64,000 nt of DNA from Roseovarius sp. THAF9 (GTDB lineage: Bacteria; Pseudomonadota; Alphaproteobacteria; Rhodobacterales; Rhodobacteraceae), in assembly GCF_009363715.1 (NCBI RefSeq), contig NZ_CP045404.1:3750001-3814000 (forward strand). The letters are read 5' to 3'. The position numbers were made by a program, and so were the translations under genes. Within the stretch, counting starts at the first letter, position 1; each line of letters begins with the position of its first letter. The notes under the pieces were generated by a model. The model did no database searches. It was given only the letters and a program-made list of their open reading frames with translations, and was not told where the DNA came from. Positions 8,901 to 17,749 of the stretch are shown here, piece after piece.

Positions 8901-9674
8901 TCACCGCGCAGCACGTTCGCGTGCGCGGGCAAGCCAGCCAAGCGATATCTCGGTGTCACCCGAGGGCTTGTATTCCGCACCCAGGGGGCGGGTCCAACCA
9001 AGCGCGTCGATCTCGCGGAACACCATGTCATAGTCTAGGTCGCCGTGATCCGGCGCACCCCGGTCAGGCACCGCAGCGAACTGAATATGCCCGATAACAG
9101 GTAGGACCGCTTGCAGGCGCGCGACCACATCGCCCTCGACCCGCGCCACATGGTAACAATCGAACATCAGCTTCAAGTTCGGCGCGTTCACGTCTGCGAT
9201 CACCTGCTGCGCATGGTCGGTGGATTGCAGAAAATAGCCGGGCGCGTCGAACGAGTTGATCGGCTCGATCAGGATGGTCCTGTCGAATGCGATGTCACAA
9301 GCATAGGCAAGGTTGTCCCGGAAAACCGACTCGGCCTTTGTCCCCTCCGCCCGGCCTGCCATGACATGGATTGCCTCGGCGTCTGCTGCGCAAGCGTAGT
9401 CGACAGCTGCATCGATGGCGGCGCGCGCGTCCACCGCACGCCCCGGCAGGGCGGTCAGGCCGAAATCCCCGGCGGATACGTCGCCCCGAGCCGTGTTCAG
9501 GCCGAGCAGGGGCAGGCCCGTCTCCTTCAGCGCGTCGCGCAGAGCCTCGGGCGGCGTGTCGTAGGGCCAATGACATTCCACCGCATCGAAACCGGCTCGT
9601 GCGGCCGCACAAACGGCCTCCGGCAAATCCAGCCGCGACCAAAGGAAACCCAGATTGGCGGAAAACCTCGGCAT
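8901..9674 (-). CDS. hyi: Hydroxypyruvate isomerase family protein
   Basis: This 257-residue TIM-barrel enzyme belongs to the xylose-isomerase-like superfamily. Diagnostic blocks are ECHWPYDTP near the N-terminus, LIEPIN (a metal-binding glutamate), MFDCYH, GHIQFAAVPDRGAPDHGDLD and GAEYKPSG at the end, all characteristic of hydroxypyruvate isomerase (Hyi/GIP). It interconverts hydroxypyruvate and tartronate semialdehyde in glyoxylate metabolism. No glyoxylate carboligase or tartronate semialdehyde reductase is adjacent, so the in vivo substrate is inferred. It is transcribed away from the alcohol dehydrogenase gene, sharing an 85-base intergenic region. Confidence 0.82.
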   Translation of the reverse strand: MPRFSANLGFLWSRLDLPEAVCAAARAGFDAVECHWPYDTPPEALRDALKETGLPLLGLNTARGDVSAGDFGLTALPGRAVDARAAIDAAVDYACAADAEAIHVMAGRAEGTKAESVFRDNLAYACDIAFDRTILIEPINSFDAPGYFLQSTDHAQQVIADVNAPNLKLMFDCYHVARVEGDVVARLQAVLPVIGHIQFAAVPDRGAPDHGDLDYDMVFREIDALGWTRPLGAEYKPSGDTEISLGWLARARERAAR

Positions 9675-9759
9675 GAGAGTTGCTTGACCCGCTTTTGCAG
9701 ATAGGACGACCCTGCTAAATCATGAACATAGACGATGCATCGATCCAAGGGAAAACACC

Positions 9760-10800
9760 ATGAAGGCCGTGTTGTTCGATCAGTTCGGCGTCACGCCGAA
9801 GATCGCAAGTGTTCCGGACCCGACACCGGATGGCAAGGGCGTTGTCATCGAGGTCGGCGCGACGGGTGTTTGCCGCAGCGATTGGCACGGCTGGATGGGC
9901 CACGACCCCGACATCTCGCTTCCACATGTTCCCGGGCACGAGCTTGCCGGGCGGGTCGCCGCGGTCGGGCACGAAGTGCGTCGGTGGAAGGTCGGTGACA
10001 GGGTGACGGTACCATTCGTCGGCGGGTGCGGTACTTGCCAGGAATGCCATGCAGGCCACCAGCAGGTCTGCCACAACCAGTTTCAGCCCGGATTCACGCA
10101 CTGGGGGTCCTTCGCGCAATATGTCGCTATCGGACAAGCCGATCTGAACCTCGTGGGCCTTCCTGAAACGATGGCGTTCGAAACCGCCGCCAGCCTTGGC
10201 TGCCGGTTTGCCACGGCGTTTCGAGCGGTCGTCGATCAGGGCCGCGTCGGCGCCGGGGAATGGGTGGCGGTGCATGGCTGCGGCGGCGTCGGGCTGTCCG
10301 CACTGATGATCGCACGGGCAATCGGGGCAAACACAATCGCCATCGACATTTCGGATGAAAAGCTTGCCCTTGCCCAATCCTGCGGCGCCTCTGCCACGCT
10401 AAATGCTACGACGATCGCCGATGTGGTCGACGCGGTGCGCGATATAACCGGCGGCGGCGCGCATGTGTCGCTGGATGCGCTGGGGCATCCCAACACTTTT
10501 TTCAATTCCGTCTCCTGCCTGCGCAAGCGGGGGCGTCACGTTCAAGTCGGTTTGCTTCTTGCCGATCAGGCCACGCCGGCCGCGCCGATGGCCAAGGTGA
10601 TCGGCGACGAGCTTGAAATCCTCGGCAGCCACGGGATGCAGGCACATCGTTACGACGCCATGCTGACGATGATACAATCGGGCGCGCTGTCGCCCGATAA
10701 GCTGATCGGCAATCGGATCACGCTCGAGGCATCCATCGACGCGCTGACAAACATGGATAGCTTTGCCGGTATCGGCGCGACAGTGATCACCGAGTTCTAA
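9760..10800 (+). CDS. Zinc-dependent alcohol dehydrogenase (MDR family)
   Basis: This 346-residue medium-chain dehydrogenase has catalytic zinc ligands C38 ([12 protein letters not shown]) and the H60-E61 pair (VPGHELAG). A structural-zinc lobe of four cysteines, C90, C93, C96 and C104 ([16 protein letters not shown]), is complete. The nucleotide-binding loop reads [13 protein letters not shown]. Many close relatives are annotated as alcohol or threonine-like dehydrogenases; the substrate cannot be read from sequence. It is divergent from the hyi gene and followed by a 314-base spacer before a TRAP transporter, so it is probably monocistronic. Confidence 0.85.
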   Translation: MKAVLFDQFGVTPKIASVPDPTPDGKGVVIEVGATGVCRSDWHGWMGHDPDISLPHVPGHELAGRVAAVGHEVRRWKVGDRVTVPFVGGCGTCQECHAGHQQVCHNQFQPGFTHWGSFAQYVAIGQADLNLVGLPETMAFETAASLGCRFATAFRAVVDQGRVGAGEWVAVHGCGGVGLSALMIARAIGANTIAIDISDEKLALAQSCGASATLNATTIADVVDAVRDITGGGAHVSLDALGHPNTFFNSVSCLRKRGRHVQVGLLLADQATPAAPMAKVIGDELEILGSHGMQAHRYDAMLTMIQSGALSPDKLIGNRITLEASIDALTNMDSFAGIGATVITEF

Positions 10801-11114
10801 AAGGCCGGGGGTGTTTTCCGAGCAAAAGGTCTCGGACGACACCTTGATAAGAGCTCTGACGTGCACCGCAATCGAGACCCAGACATGCCATTGCTGGGCG
10901 ATGGTGGAACTGTGGGCGCTTAGTTGAAAAAATTATGCGCAACCACTTTCAGATAAACCGACTTGAAGGATTTTCTTCAAAAAAATTAAATAATTATGGT
11001 GTGCCCGCTGATCGGTTGCACTTCCACCCAAATCACGCGATGGTCTGGAGCAGATTGGTGCGCAAACGGGAAAGTGCACCGGGAATCGCTGAGTGGTCGG
11101 TGGGAGGAGACGCC
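10801..11114 (+). promoter_or_regulatory. 314-base spacer upstream of the TRAP transporter
   Basis: No convincing coding region was seen. The middle (about 10920-11000) is strikingly AT-rich for this genome, including an A-run followed by TTAAATAATTATGG, and is a plausible promoter region. An imperfect inverted repeat pairs TTGCACTTCC near 11016 with GGGAAAGTGCACC near 11080 and could bind a regulator. The frame of the downstream small permease is open through part of this region, but the ribosome-binding site argues against a longer protein. Confidence 0.4.
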
Positions 11115-11609
11115 GTGATCGTGCGTGCTATTGACGGTTTGAATGAAGTGGTCGGAAAGATCGTTTCCGTTCTGGCCATCATTTTTGCCGGCATCATCAT
11201 TTATGACGTCGTCTTGCGCTACGTGTTCAGCGAACCCACACGTTGGGCCTTTGACGTCTCCAAGCAGTTGTTCGGATTCTACTTCATCCTGCTTGGCGGC
11301 TACGCGTTGCGTCACAATGCGCATGTGCGCGTTGATATTTTGACCGAAAGGCTGGGCCGGGGTGGTCAACGGATCGCGGACCTTCTGGGTTACGTGATCT
11401 TCTTCTTTCCCTTCGCCTGGGTGTTTCTGACCCGGTCTTGGGACTTCGCCTCGACCTCCTGGGCGCAAGGCGAGGTCACCTACGGCGCCATTCAGATGCC
11501 TGTCTATCCGCTCAAGATGGCCATGTGCGTGGCTGCGGGGCTCTTGCTGCTGCAAGGGATCGCCGAGGTGCTGAAAATCATCCTCGACCGGCAGGAGATC
11601 TCGGAATGA
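11115..11609 (+). CDS. TRAP transporter small permease (DctQ family)
   Basis: This 164-residue integral membrane protein has four predicted helices and the DctQ signature around YVFSEPTRWAFDVSKQL (the conserved R/W-x-x-E-like motif between helices 1 and 2), followed by LGGYALRHNAHVRVDIL. It pairs with the large permease in a tripartite ATP-independent periplasmic transporter. A GTG start at 11115 is preferred over an upstream ATG at 10935 because GGGAGGAGA sits 5 bases before it and the helix-1 region then begins normally. The stop overlaps the DctM start (ATGA). Confidence 0.88.
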   Translation: MIVRAIDGLNEVVGKIVSVLAIIFAGIIIYDVVLRYVFSEPTRWAFDVSKQLFGFYFILLGGYALRHNAHVRVDILTERLGRGGQRIADLLGYVIFFFPFAWVFLTRSWDFASTSWAQGEVTYGAIQMPVYPLKMAMCVAAGLLLLQGIAEVLKIILDRQEISE

Positions 11610-12931
11610 ACCCGGAACTGATTGCGGTCCTGATGTTCGGCCTGCTTCTTGTGGGCCTTTTCCTGGGGCACCCGCTGGCCTTCGTCCTCGGCGGCACCGC
11701 GGTTCTGACCGCGGTCATTGCCGGAAAGCCGATGGTGCTCGGCATCGTCATCAATCGGATTTTCGGCGATGTTCTCGATAATTACACCCTGATTGCCATT
11801 CCGCTTTTCGTGCTGATGGCGCGCTTCCTGTCCGACTCGGGCGTCACGGACCGAATGTTCGAAACGCTGCGCCTCTTGCTCAGCCAGGTGCGCGGCGGGC
11901 TGGCTTTGGCGGTCGTCTTCATCTCGATCCTTCTGGCGGCGACGACCGGCATCATCGGCGCTTCGATCACCGTCATGGGGGTTATGGCGCTTCGCCCGAT
12001 GCTGCAATATGGCTACGCGCCGTCGCTGACCGCCGGCGTGATCGCGGCCTCCGGTTGCCTTGGCATCCTCATTCCGCCGTCAATCATGCTGATCCTGATG
12101 GCAAGCTATTCGCCGCTTTCGGTCGGCGAACTGTTCGCCGGTTCGATGATCCCCGGCGTGCTTCTGGGGCTCAGTTATGCGCTCTACGTCTATATCGTCT
12201 CGGTAATGCGCCCGGATCTTGCCCCGGCGGTCGAACCCGACGAGAAGGTTGAGCGCGGCACCTTGCTGCGCATGCTCGTGGTTGAAGCGCTGCCGCCGCT
12301 GGTGCTGATCTTCGGCATTCTCGGCTCGCTTCTGGCCGGCATCGCCACCGCCACCGAGGCGTCGGCCATCGGTGCCGCGCTGGCTCTGCTGATCGTGATC
12401 GCGCGCGGACGGTTTCAGCTCGGCACCTTCTACGGTGCGATGCTGGAAACGGGGCGCACCTCGGCCATGATCCTGTTCATTGTCGTGGGTGCGACAGCCT
12501 TTACCGGGGTGTTCAATATCACGGGTGGCTTGCGCGCGACGCAGGAACTGATCCGAATGCTGGACATGGAGCCATGGATGCTGATTGCCATGATGATGGC
12601 CATCGTCTTCATTCTTGGGGCTTTTCTGGATTGGACCGGGATTGTCCTGCTGTCCTTTCCGATCTTCCTGCCGATCATCGAGGAAATGCCGGATGTGAAC
12701 CTTTTGTGGTTCGTCGTCCTGATGGCTGTCGTGCTTCAAACATCGTTCCTGACGCCACCCTTCGGCTATGCGCTGTTCTATCTTCGGGCCATAGCGCCGA
12801 AAAGCCTGGCCACTGGCTCTATCATTCGCGGCGTGCTGCCTTTCATCGTGCTGATCGTCGCGATGTGCCTGCTCGTCGCCATCTTTCCGGCACTGGTCAC
12901 ATGGCTGCCGGATGTCCTCTACACCAAGTAA
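11606..12931 (+). CDS. TRAP transporter large permease (DctM family)
   Basis: This 441-residue protein has about 12 hydrophobic helices and is the Na+-coupled translocation subunit of the TRAP system. Recognisable segments are LGHPLAFVLGG, FVLMARFLSDSGV, GVIAASGCLGILIPPSIMLI and DWTGIVLLSFPIFLPI, all typical of DctM. The start forms an ATGA overlap with the small permease stop, so the two are translationally coupled. The substrate-binding protein follows 26 bases after the stop. Confidence 0.93.
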   Translation: MNPELIAVLMFGLLLVGLFLGHPLAFVLGGTAVLTAVIAGKPMVLGIVINRIFGDVLDNYTLIAIPLFVLMARFLSDSGVTDRMFETLRLLLSQVRGGLALAVVFISILLAATTGIIGASITVMGVMALRPMLQYGYAPSLTAGVIAASGCLGILIPPSIMLILMASYSPLSVGELFAGSMIPGVLLGLSYALYVYIVSVMRPDLAPAVEPDEKVERGTLLRMLVVEALPPLVLIFGILGSLLAGIATATEASAIGAALALLIVIARGRFQLGTFYGAMLETGRTSAMILFIVVGATAFTGVFNITGGLRATQELIRMLDMEPWMLIAMMMAIVFILGAFLDWTGIVLLSFPIFLPIIEEMPDVNLLWFVVLMAVVLQTSFLTPPFGYALFYLRAIAPKSLATGSIIRGVLPFIVLIVAMCLLVAIFPALVTWLPDVLYTK

Positions 12932-12957
12932 CCTCAACCATGAAAAAGGGAGAGACC

Positions 12958-14043
12958 ATGACTACCAAGGCATTCGTTTTCGCGGCCGCAGCCGCGACCG
13001 CGCTGGCCAGCCAGGCCACCGCGCAGGAAAATTGGACGATGACCACGACCTGGCCATCCTCTCTGGAACTCATCGAAACCGACAAGCACTTCGTCGATCT
13101 GGCGAACAAGCTGACGCAAGGCGAACTGACAATCGAGTTCTTCGACGGCGGGTCGCTCGTCCCGTCAGGCGAAGTCTTCGGAGCCGTCGAATCCGGAACG
13201 ATCCAGGCAGGCGCGGACTGGCCCGGGTACTGGGCGGGACGCGACGCGGCCTTCTCGCCGCTAGCGACAACACCAAGCCTCTTCAACGCGGTCGATTACG
13301 TCAACTGGATTCAACAATGGGGCGGCGCGGAACTCTATAACGAGATCTACGGCCAGTACGGCATGGTATATCTGCCCTACGGCGTCACCAACAACGAATC
13401 CGGTTTCCGCACCAACGAGCCGATCGTCACGCTGGAAGATCTTCAGGGTAAGCGCCTGCGGCTTTCCGGTCTTGAACAGGGCAAGCTGTTGGAACGCCTG
13501 GGCGGCAATCAGGTGTCCATGGCCGGCGGAGAGATCTATCAGTCTCTGGAGCGTGGCGTGATCGACGGGGCCGAGTTCTCGACGCCCAATGTCGATTGGT
13601 CCGGTGGTTTCCAGCAAGTCACCCAATACTGGGCGACACCGGGCTGGCACCAGTCGGCGTCCGTTTTCGGCGTGATGATCAACAAATCCGCGTGGGACGC
13701 GCTGAGCCCCGAAACACAGGAAAAACTTCAGATCGCGGCAGACGCCACGCTTCTTTGGTCGCTGGCCTTTACCGAGAAACGGGCGACCGAGGCCTACGCC
13801 AAGTTCGACGAGGCGGTCGAGATCAACCGCTATGATGAAGAGACGCTTTCCAAGGTCCAGGAAATGGCCAATGAAGTGATCGTCGAGACGGCTTGTGCTA
13901 ACCCCAACTCGGCCAAGGTCTATCTTAGCATGGTCGAGTATCTCGAAGACTACGCTCAATGGCGCGATGCCTCGGCACCTTTCAATCTCGGGCGCACACC
14001 CGATGGGCCCGATGCGGCGGCTCTGCGGGATTGCGCCGGTTAA
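12958..14043 (+). CDS. TRAP transporter substrate-binding protein (DctP family, TakP-like)
   Basis: This 361-residue periplasmic solute receptor starts with a Sec signal (TTKAFVFAAAAATALASQATA, cleavage after AQA/ATA-like alanines). The mature part shows the DctP fold: TTTWPSS at the ligand pocket, LEDLQGKRLRLSG and GVIDGAEFSTP, with a WSGGFQQVTQY-ATPGWHQ block seen in the branch that includes 2-oxo-acid and mannitol/chloroaromatic-type receptors. The start at 12958 is preferred over the ATG 18 bases upstream because GGGAG ends 5 bases before it. It is the last gene of the Q-M-P operon and is followed by a terminator. Confidence 0.9.
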   Translation: MTTKAFVFAAAAATALASQATAQENWTMTTTWPSSLELIETDKHFVDLANKLTQGELTIEFFDGGSLVPSGEVFGAVESGTIQAGADWPGYWAGRDAAFSPLATTPSLFNAVDYVNWIQQWGGAELYNEIYGQYGMVYLPYGVTNNESGFRTNEPIVTLEDLQGKRLRLSGLEQGKLLERLGGNQVSMAGGEIYQSLERGVIDGAEFSTPNVDWSGGFQQVTQYWATPGWHQSASVFGVMINKSAWDALSPETQEKLQIAADATLLWSLAFTEKRATEAYAKFDEAVEINRYDEETLSKVQEMANEVIVETACANPNSAKVYLSMVEYLEDYAQWRDASAPFNLGRTPDGPDAAALRDCAG

Positions 14044-14066
14044 AGCGGGGCGACTTTGACAATCAG

Positions 14067-14095
14067 ATGCCCGCCCTCGTGGCGGGCATTTTTTG
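14067..14095 (+). terminator. Rho-independent terminator of the TRAP operon
   Basis: A perfect 9-bp stem, ATGCCCGCC with GGCGGGCAT, encloses a 5-base loop and is followed by TTTTT. It is 23 bases after the DctP stop. Confidence 0.92.
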
Positions 14096-14216
14096 CGGCT
14101 CTCTGCGTTTCATATCCGCGAGTGCCAAACACTCGCAATACCGACGCAGGGCCGCCAGTATGTCGGCGTTGAGCAGACCATCGAACAAACGCGGGGTCAC
14201 TGTGTTTCAAATAAAG

Positions 14217-14240
14217 AAGGCGCCCGCGGGTGCCTTTTTT
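14217..14240 (+). terminator. Hairpin terminator flanking the tRNA-Pro remnant
   Basis: A hairpin (AAGGCGCCC with GGGTGCCTT, one G-T pair) is followed by a run of T on the plus strand and preceded by an A-rich stretch, so it can act in both directions. It lies immediately beyond the 3' end of the tRNA-Pro-like remnant at 14244. The intact tRNA has a comparable GC-rich hairpin in the same position (20221-20240). It may be the original terminator of the tRNA-Pro gene, displaced when the adjacent island inserted. Confidence 0.65.
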
Positions 14241-14243
14241 GTC

Positions 14244-14294
14244 TGGCCGGAGCAAGAGGATACAAACCTCCGGCCCCTGCCTCTCGAAGACAGT
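14244..14294 (-). repeat. Decayed direct repeat of the 3' half of tRNA-Pro(CGG) (candidate att site)
   Basis: These 51 bases match the 3' part of the intact tRNA-Pro gene at 20248-20298, in the same orientation, at 45 of 51 positions by eye. The match runs from the CCA end through the T arm and variable loop to the anticodon loop, then stops abruptly. This is the typical extent of a duplicated attachment site left by tRNA-integrating elements. The substitutions (for example in the T loop) show it is no longer under selection as a tRNA. Confidence 0.75.
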
Positions 14295-14584
14295 TCAGAA
14301 ATCAAAACTATAGAAAAGCAAGGCGTTTTGATGGCTCATACCTGCGTAGTATCCCCGAAGTCCGTCAGATATCTGGTACGGCACCAAAAACATCGGAACT
14401 CCATGCTCAGCATCTTTTTGCCGGCATCCCACGTCAGAAATTCTCGAAATTCGATCACGGAACGATACGCAATCTCTCTCTGAAAACCCAAAATCAGTAC
14501 GGGTTCAGCCCCAATCTTGACACAAGGTTCCGTAAAAAGAAACGAACCGTTTCCGCGGTTTAGGTGGCAGCTTGTGAGGGGCTA
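14295..14584 (+). other. Non-coding stretch between the tRNA remnant and the first island gene
   Basis: About 290 bases with several short open frames in two phases but none with a convincing ribosome-binding site, composition or recognisable motif. It is less GC-rich than its neighbours. It may hold the promoter of the glycosyltransferase cassette or decayed mobile-element sequence; neither can be shown from sequence alone. Confidence 0.4.
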
Positions 14585-15781
14585 ATGAAGAACGAAACAA
14601 TCTCTGTTGCATTTGTCCTGCCGTGTCTTAACGAGGTTGCGACGCTCGAGAAGTGCATTCTCAGGGCTCAGGTCGCTCTGGCGGAAATCCGGGAGAAGTT
14701 TGGCCTTTCCGGCGAAGTGATCGTTGCTGACAACGGCAGCACCGATGGCAGCCAGGACATTGCCAGACGCGCTGGCGCACGGGTCGTGGATGTGCCGGAA
14801 CGCGGCTACGGTGCGGCGCTGCTCGCCGGGTTCGGCGCGGCGAAATCGCAATATCTTGTTATGGGCGATAGCGATTGCTCCTATGACTTCGTCGAAGCTG
14901 TCCCGATGATCGAGGAGCTGTTGAACGGTGCCGACTTGTGCATGGGCAACCGGTTTCGCGGCGGTATCAAGCCCGGCGCGATGCCTTGGAAAAACCGCTA
15001 CATCGGCAATCCAGCCCTGTCGGGTCTCCTGCGGTTTCTCTTCAAGACCGATATCGGCGACGCCCATTGCGGTCTGCGGGCCCTGACTTCGCCCGCTTTA
15101 AAGCGTCTCAACCTGTCGTCCTCCGGAATGGAGTTCGCCTCCGAAATGCTCCTGAAATCCGTTTTGCTGGATTACCGGATCGCGGAAGTGCCGGTCACCC
15201 TTTCGCCCGATCAGCGCGGTCGCGATCCGCATCTGAATCCGTGGCGCGATGGGATGCGGCACCTCATCTACATGCTTTTGCTCAGCCCAAGCTGGCTCTT
15301 TATGGTTCCGGGCCTCGCGCTTGGCCTGCTCGGTCTTGTGCTAATGACCGCCCTGCTGGCCGCGGGGGGCAATGACTTGGTCCAAATCGGCGGTTTCTTC
15401 TTTGGAAGCCACTGGGCTGTCATGGCCAGTGCCGCCATGGTCATCTCCATGCAGACAATCATCATGGGGTTGTTCGCCCAAGTCTACAATTACAAGGCAC
15501 TGATCCGGCGGCCCAGCAAACGGGCCATAGCCTTTCTCACCGCGTCACGACTCGAATACTGGCTTCTGGCAGGCCTGTTGCTGATTGTCGGCGGTCTGGC
15601 ATGGATCAGCACCATCACACTCGGCTGGATCGCATCTGATTATGCGGGCCTCAGCGCGATGCGTTCGATGATCGCGGCCGGAACGATGTGCGTGATCGGT
15701 GCGCAGGTATTCTTTGCCGGTTTCCTGATGTCGGTGGTCTCCGGCAATCGGTCGCAGCATCTGTATGCAGCAAGTGTCTGA
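14585..15781 (+). CDS. GT2-family glycosyltransferase with C-terminal membrane domain (DPM1-like)
   Basis: This 398-residue protein has an N-terminal GT-A domain resembling dolichol/undecaprenyl-phosphate sugar transferases. It shows VLPCLNEVATLE, VIVADNGSTDGS (UDP/GDP-sugar site), the metal-binding region GDSDCSYDF and the acceptor-side NRFRGGIKPGAMPWKNRYIGN. A second half of about four hydrophobic helices anchors it in the membrane. Enzymes of this type charge a polyprenyl phosphate with a hexose as a donor for later membrane glycosyltransferases such as the GT39-like protein encoded downstream. The start at 14585 has GAGGGG about 5 bases upstream. It is the first gene of the putative tRNA-Pro island. 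Confidence 0.83.
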   Translation: MKNETISVAFVLPCLNEVATLEKCILRAQVALAEIREKFGLSGEVIVADNGSTDGSQDIARRAGARVVDVPERGYGAALLAGFGAAKSQYLVMGDSDCSYDFVEAVPMIEELLNGADLCMGNRFRGGIKPGAMPWKNRYIGNPALSGLLRFLFKTDIGDAHCGLRALTSPALKRLNLSSSGMEFASEMLLKSVLLDYRIAEVPVTLSPDQRGRDPHLNPWRDGMRHLIYMLLLSPSWLFMVPGLALGLLGLVLMTALLAAGGNDLVQIGGFFFGSHWAVMASAAMVISMQTIIMGLFAQVYNYKALIRRPSKRAIAFLTASRLEYWLLAGLLLIVGGLAWISTITLGWIASDYAGLSAMRSMIAAGTMCVIGAQVFFAGFLMSVVSGNRSQHLYAASV

Positions 15782-15799
15782 CCAAAGCTGGCAGATGCG

Positions 15800-16807
15800 A
15801 TGATGAAGCAGGCAAATATCATGGGCGGGGCCGAAGCAATACAAGGCCGGCTCTGGATCGCGCTGGCCATCACGGCCGGCGCGGTTCTGGGGATGGTCGC
15901 CCTCTTCATGGCCAGCAAAGCGTCCTTGGCCAGCCTTGCGGCCATGTGCGCCCGCGTTCCCCTTTGGACCTATGGCGTCATTGCCCTTGGCCAGGCCACA
16001 ATCGTATTGCTAGCTGCTGTCCGCTGGCGCGTGTTGCTGAAAGCCGTGTCGCCACGGGGCGAAACCCTCGCCCTCCGCCATGCAACCGCGGCGACGACAT
16101 CGGCCGCCATTGCCGGGCAGTTTCTGCCGATCCAGCTTTGCACCCCGGTCATTCGCGCATGGTTCGCTTCGCGTTTCGATATCCCCGTCCTGAGATCCCT
16201 CGGCACGTCGGCATTGGAGCAAACATTTCAGCTTCTCGTGCTGGTCGGCGCGGCAGGACTGAGCGTAATGTTCCTGCTGCCAACACCCGGCTGGATGTTC
16301 GATGCGAGCGCAGCGATACTGTTCATGACGGCCCTGATCGTCTTCGTCCGGCTTGCAATTCAGCTGGCGTCCAAACTGCTGGTACATGTCGCGGATCACG
16401 AAACGCCACTTCTGTCGCGCACCGCCGGCCGCCTGCGTCTGGGTTTCGAAAGAGCCGCGCAGTTGCCCGACGGCATCCTGACATCGATAACCGCGCTGAG
16501 TCTGCTTGGGTATGCTGTCCTTGCCGCGCTAAACGTCCTGCTGCTCAACGCCATCGCGGGCGTGGATATCCTGCCCCTTCTGATCGCCTATCCGTTGGTT
16601 CTGTTTCTGATGTCGCTGCCCGTTTTACCCGGTGGGCTTGGCGTGGTCGAAGCGACATGGGCGGGCATCCTCGCGCGCGAAGGCTTGCCCTTCGATCAGG
16701 CGGTCGAGGCCGCTCTGGCGTTGCGGGTGGTCTCGACCCTGGGCTTCTTCCTGATCGCACCGCTGCTCCTTGCCGACCTCCGATTAAGCAAGCGGAGCGC
16801 GCCATGA
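15800..16807 (+). CDS. Lysylphosphatidylglycerol synthase TM-region/UPF0104-type membrane protein
   Basis: This 335-residue polytopic membrane protein (about eight helices) has the UPF0104 pattern. A conserved RW-x-x-LL near helix 2 (AAVRWRVLLKAV), an internal F-x-P-x-x-x-G-like segment (GQFLPIQLCTPVIRAW) and the C-terminal LPVLPGGLGVVEATWAGIL are visible. Members next to polysaccharide genes are suspected lipid or polyprenyl-linked-sugar flippases, but function is unproven. The start is uncertain: ATGATG at 15800/15803 or ATG at 15821. The stop overlaps the next gene start (ATGA at 16804). Confidence 0.75.
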   Translation: MMKQANIMGGAEAIQGRLWIALAITAGAVLGMVALFMASKASLASLAAMCARVPLWTYGVIALGQATIVLLAAVRWRVLLKAVSPRGETLALRHATAATTSAAIAGQFLPIQLCTPVIRAWFASRFDIPVLRSLGTSALEQTFQLLVLVGAAGLSVMFLLPTPGWMFDASAAILFMTALIVFVRLAIQLASKLLVHVADHETPLLSRTAGRLRLGFERAAQLPDGILTSITALSLLGYAVLAALNVLLLNAIAGVDILPLLIAYPLVLFLMSLPVLPGGLGVVEATWAGILAREGLPFDQAVEAALALRVVSTLGFFLIAPLLLADLRLSKRSAP

Positions 16808-17748
16808 CCCGGCCCTGGCTTTCCGTGATCATGCCGATCTTCAACGGCCATGCGACGCTGGACACCGCGCTGTCATCGCTTGTAGGGCAATGCGACGGGC
16901 TCGAGATCATTGCCGTCGATCAAGGGTCAACCGATGGTAGTCGCGATCTGCTACAGGCGGCGCAAACCCGTCTTCCGATCCGGATCATCGACAACCCCGA
17001 CGGCAGCTCGTGGACCGCGAACACCAATATCGGCCTGCATGAGGCCAGTGCACCGCTTATCACCATGCTGCACCAGGACGATGTCTGGTCGCCCGGGCGC
17101 GCCGCGCTTCTCAAGGACATGGCCGGCCGGCATCAAGTGGTCGACATCTGGGTGCATGGCGCTGACCTCATTGACGAACACGAGGCAACGGTCGGTCAAA
17201 TGTGTCCACCATTCGGGGCGGCGCGCCGTGTTCTGACGTCCGAGGAGGCGATGTCGCATCTGATCGTGCAAAACACTCTGGCTCTGCCTGCTGTCATGTT
17301 CCGGCGTGACGCCGCGCTACAAAAGGGCGGTCTTGATGAGGCGCTTTGGTACACTGCGGATTGGGATCTTTGGCTGAGCCTTGCACAAAACGGTTTGGCC
17401 TGGGATCCCGGACACGCCTCGGCGTTCAGGATACACGCGAACTCCCTGACCATGACCGGTTCGCGGAACTTGCAGTCCTTCAAACGTCAGTTGGAGATAC
17501 CGCTCGATCGCCATCTTGAGCATCTGCCGGACCGGCTCAGGCGGCGGGCCCGCAGACGCGCTGAGGCAGCCAACGCGCTCAACGTCTGTTTGGCGGGCCT
17601 GCATCATCGCAGTCTTCGCGGCGTTGGTTCAGCCCTTCGAAAAGCTTTCATGCTTGGCCCTAACGAATGGCGCGAATTTTTCACGACAACACAGATCGTG
17701 AACAGGTTGGCACCTCGGGTGAAACTGGCAATGAAAAGAGGGACATGA
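16804..17748 (+). CDS. GT2-family glycosyltransferase
   Basis: This 314-residue cytoplasmic GT-A enzyme begins WLSVIMPIFNGHATLDTAL and continues with the donor-site motif VDQGSTDGSRDLL. HQDDVW is the D-x-D-like metal-binding segment, and ADWDLWLSLA sits in the acceptor half. This is the architecture of sugar transferases of surface-polysaccharide and glycolipid clusters; donor and acceptor are unknown. Its start forms an ATGA overlap with the upstream membrane protein and its stop is one base before the methyltransferase start, so it is part of a tight operon. Confidence 0.85.
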   Translation: MTRPWLSVIMPIFNGHATLDTALSSLVGQCDGLEIIAVDQGSTDGSRDLLQAAQTRLPIRIIDNPDGSSWTANTNIGLHEASAPLITMLHQDDVWSPGRAALLKDMAGRHQVVDIWVHGADLIDEHEATVGQMCPPFGAARRVLTSEEAMSHLIVQNTLALPAVMFRRDAALQKGGLDEALWYTADWDLWLSLAQNGLAWDPGHASAFRIHANSLTMTGSRNLQSFKRQLEIPLDRHLEHLPDRLRRRARRRAEAANALNVCLAGLHHRSLRGVGSALRKAFMLGPNEWREFFTTTQIVNRLAPRVKLAMKRGT

Positions 17749-17749
17749 A

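Noticed and set aside
14331-14563. Short open frames after the tRNA-Pro remnant, one starting MAHTC, considered as an integrase N-terminus
   Set aside because: Neither frame aligns convincingly by eye to integrase N-termini and no ribosome-binding site is present. A profile search would be needed; left as non-coding.
15688-16803. Long N-terminal extension of the second GT2 gene (frame open from 15688)
   Set aside because: The region is occupied in another frame by the UPF0104 membrane protein, and the GT2 domain starts cleanly at the ATGA overlap at 16804.
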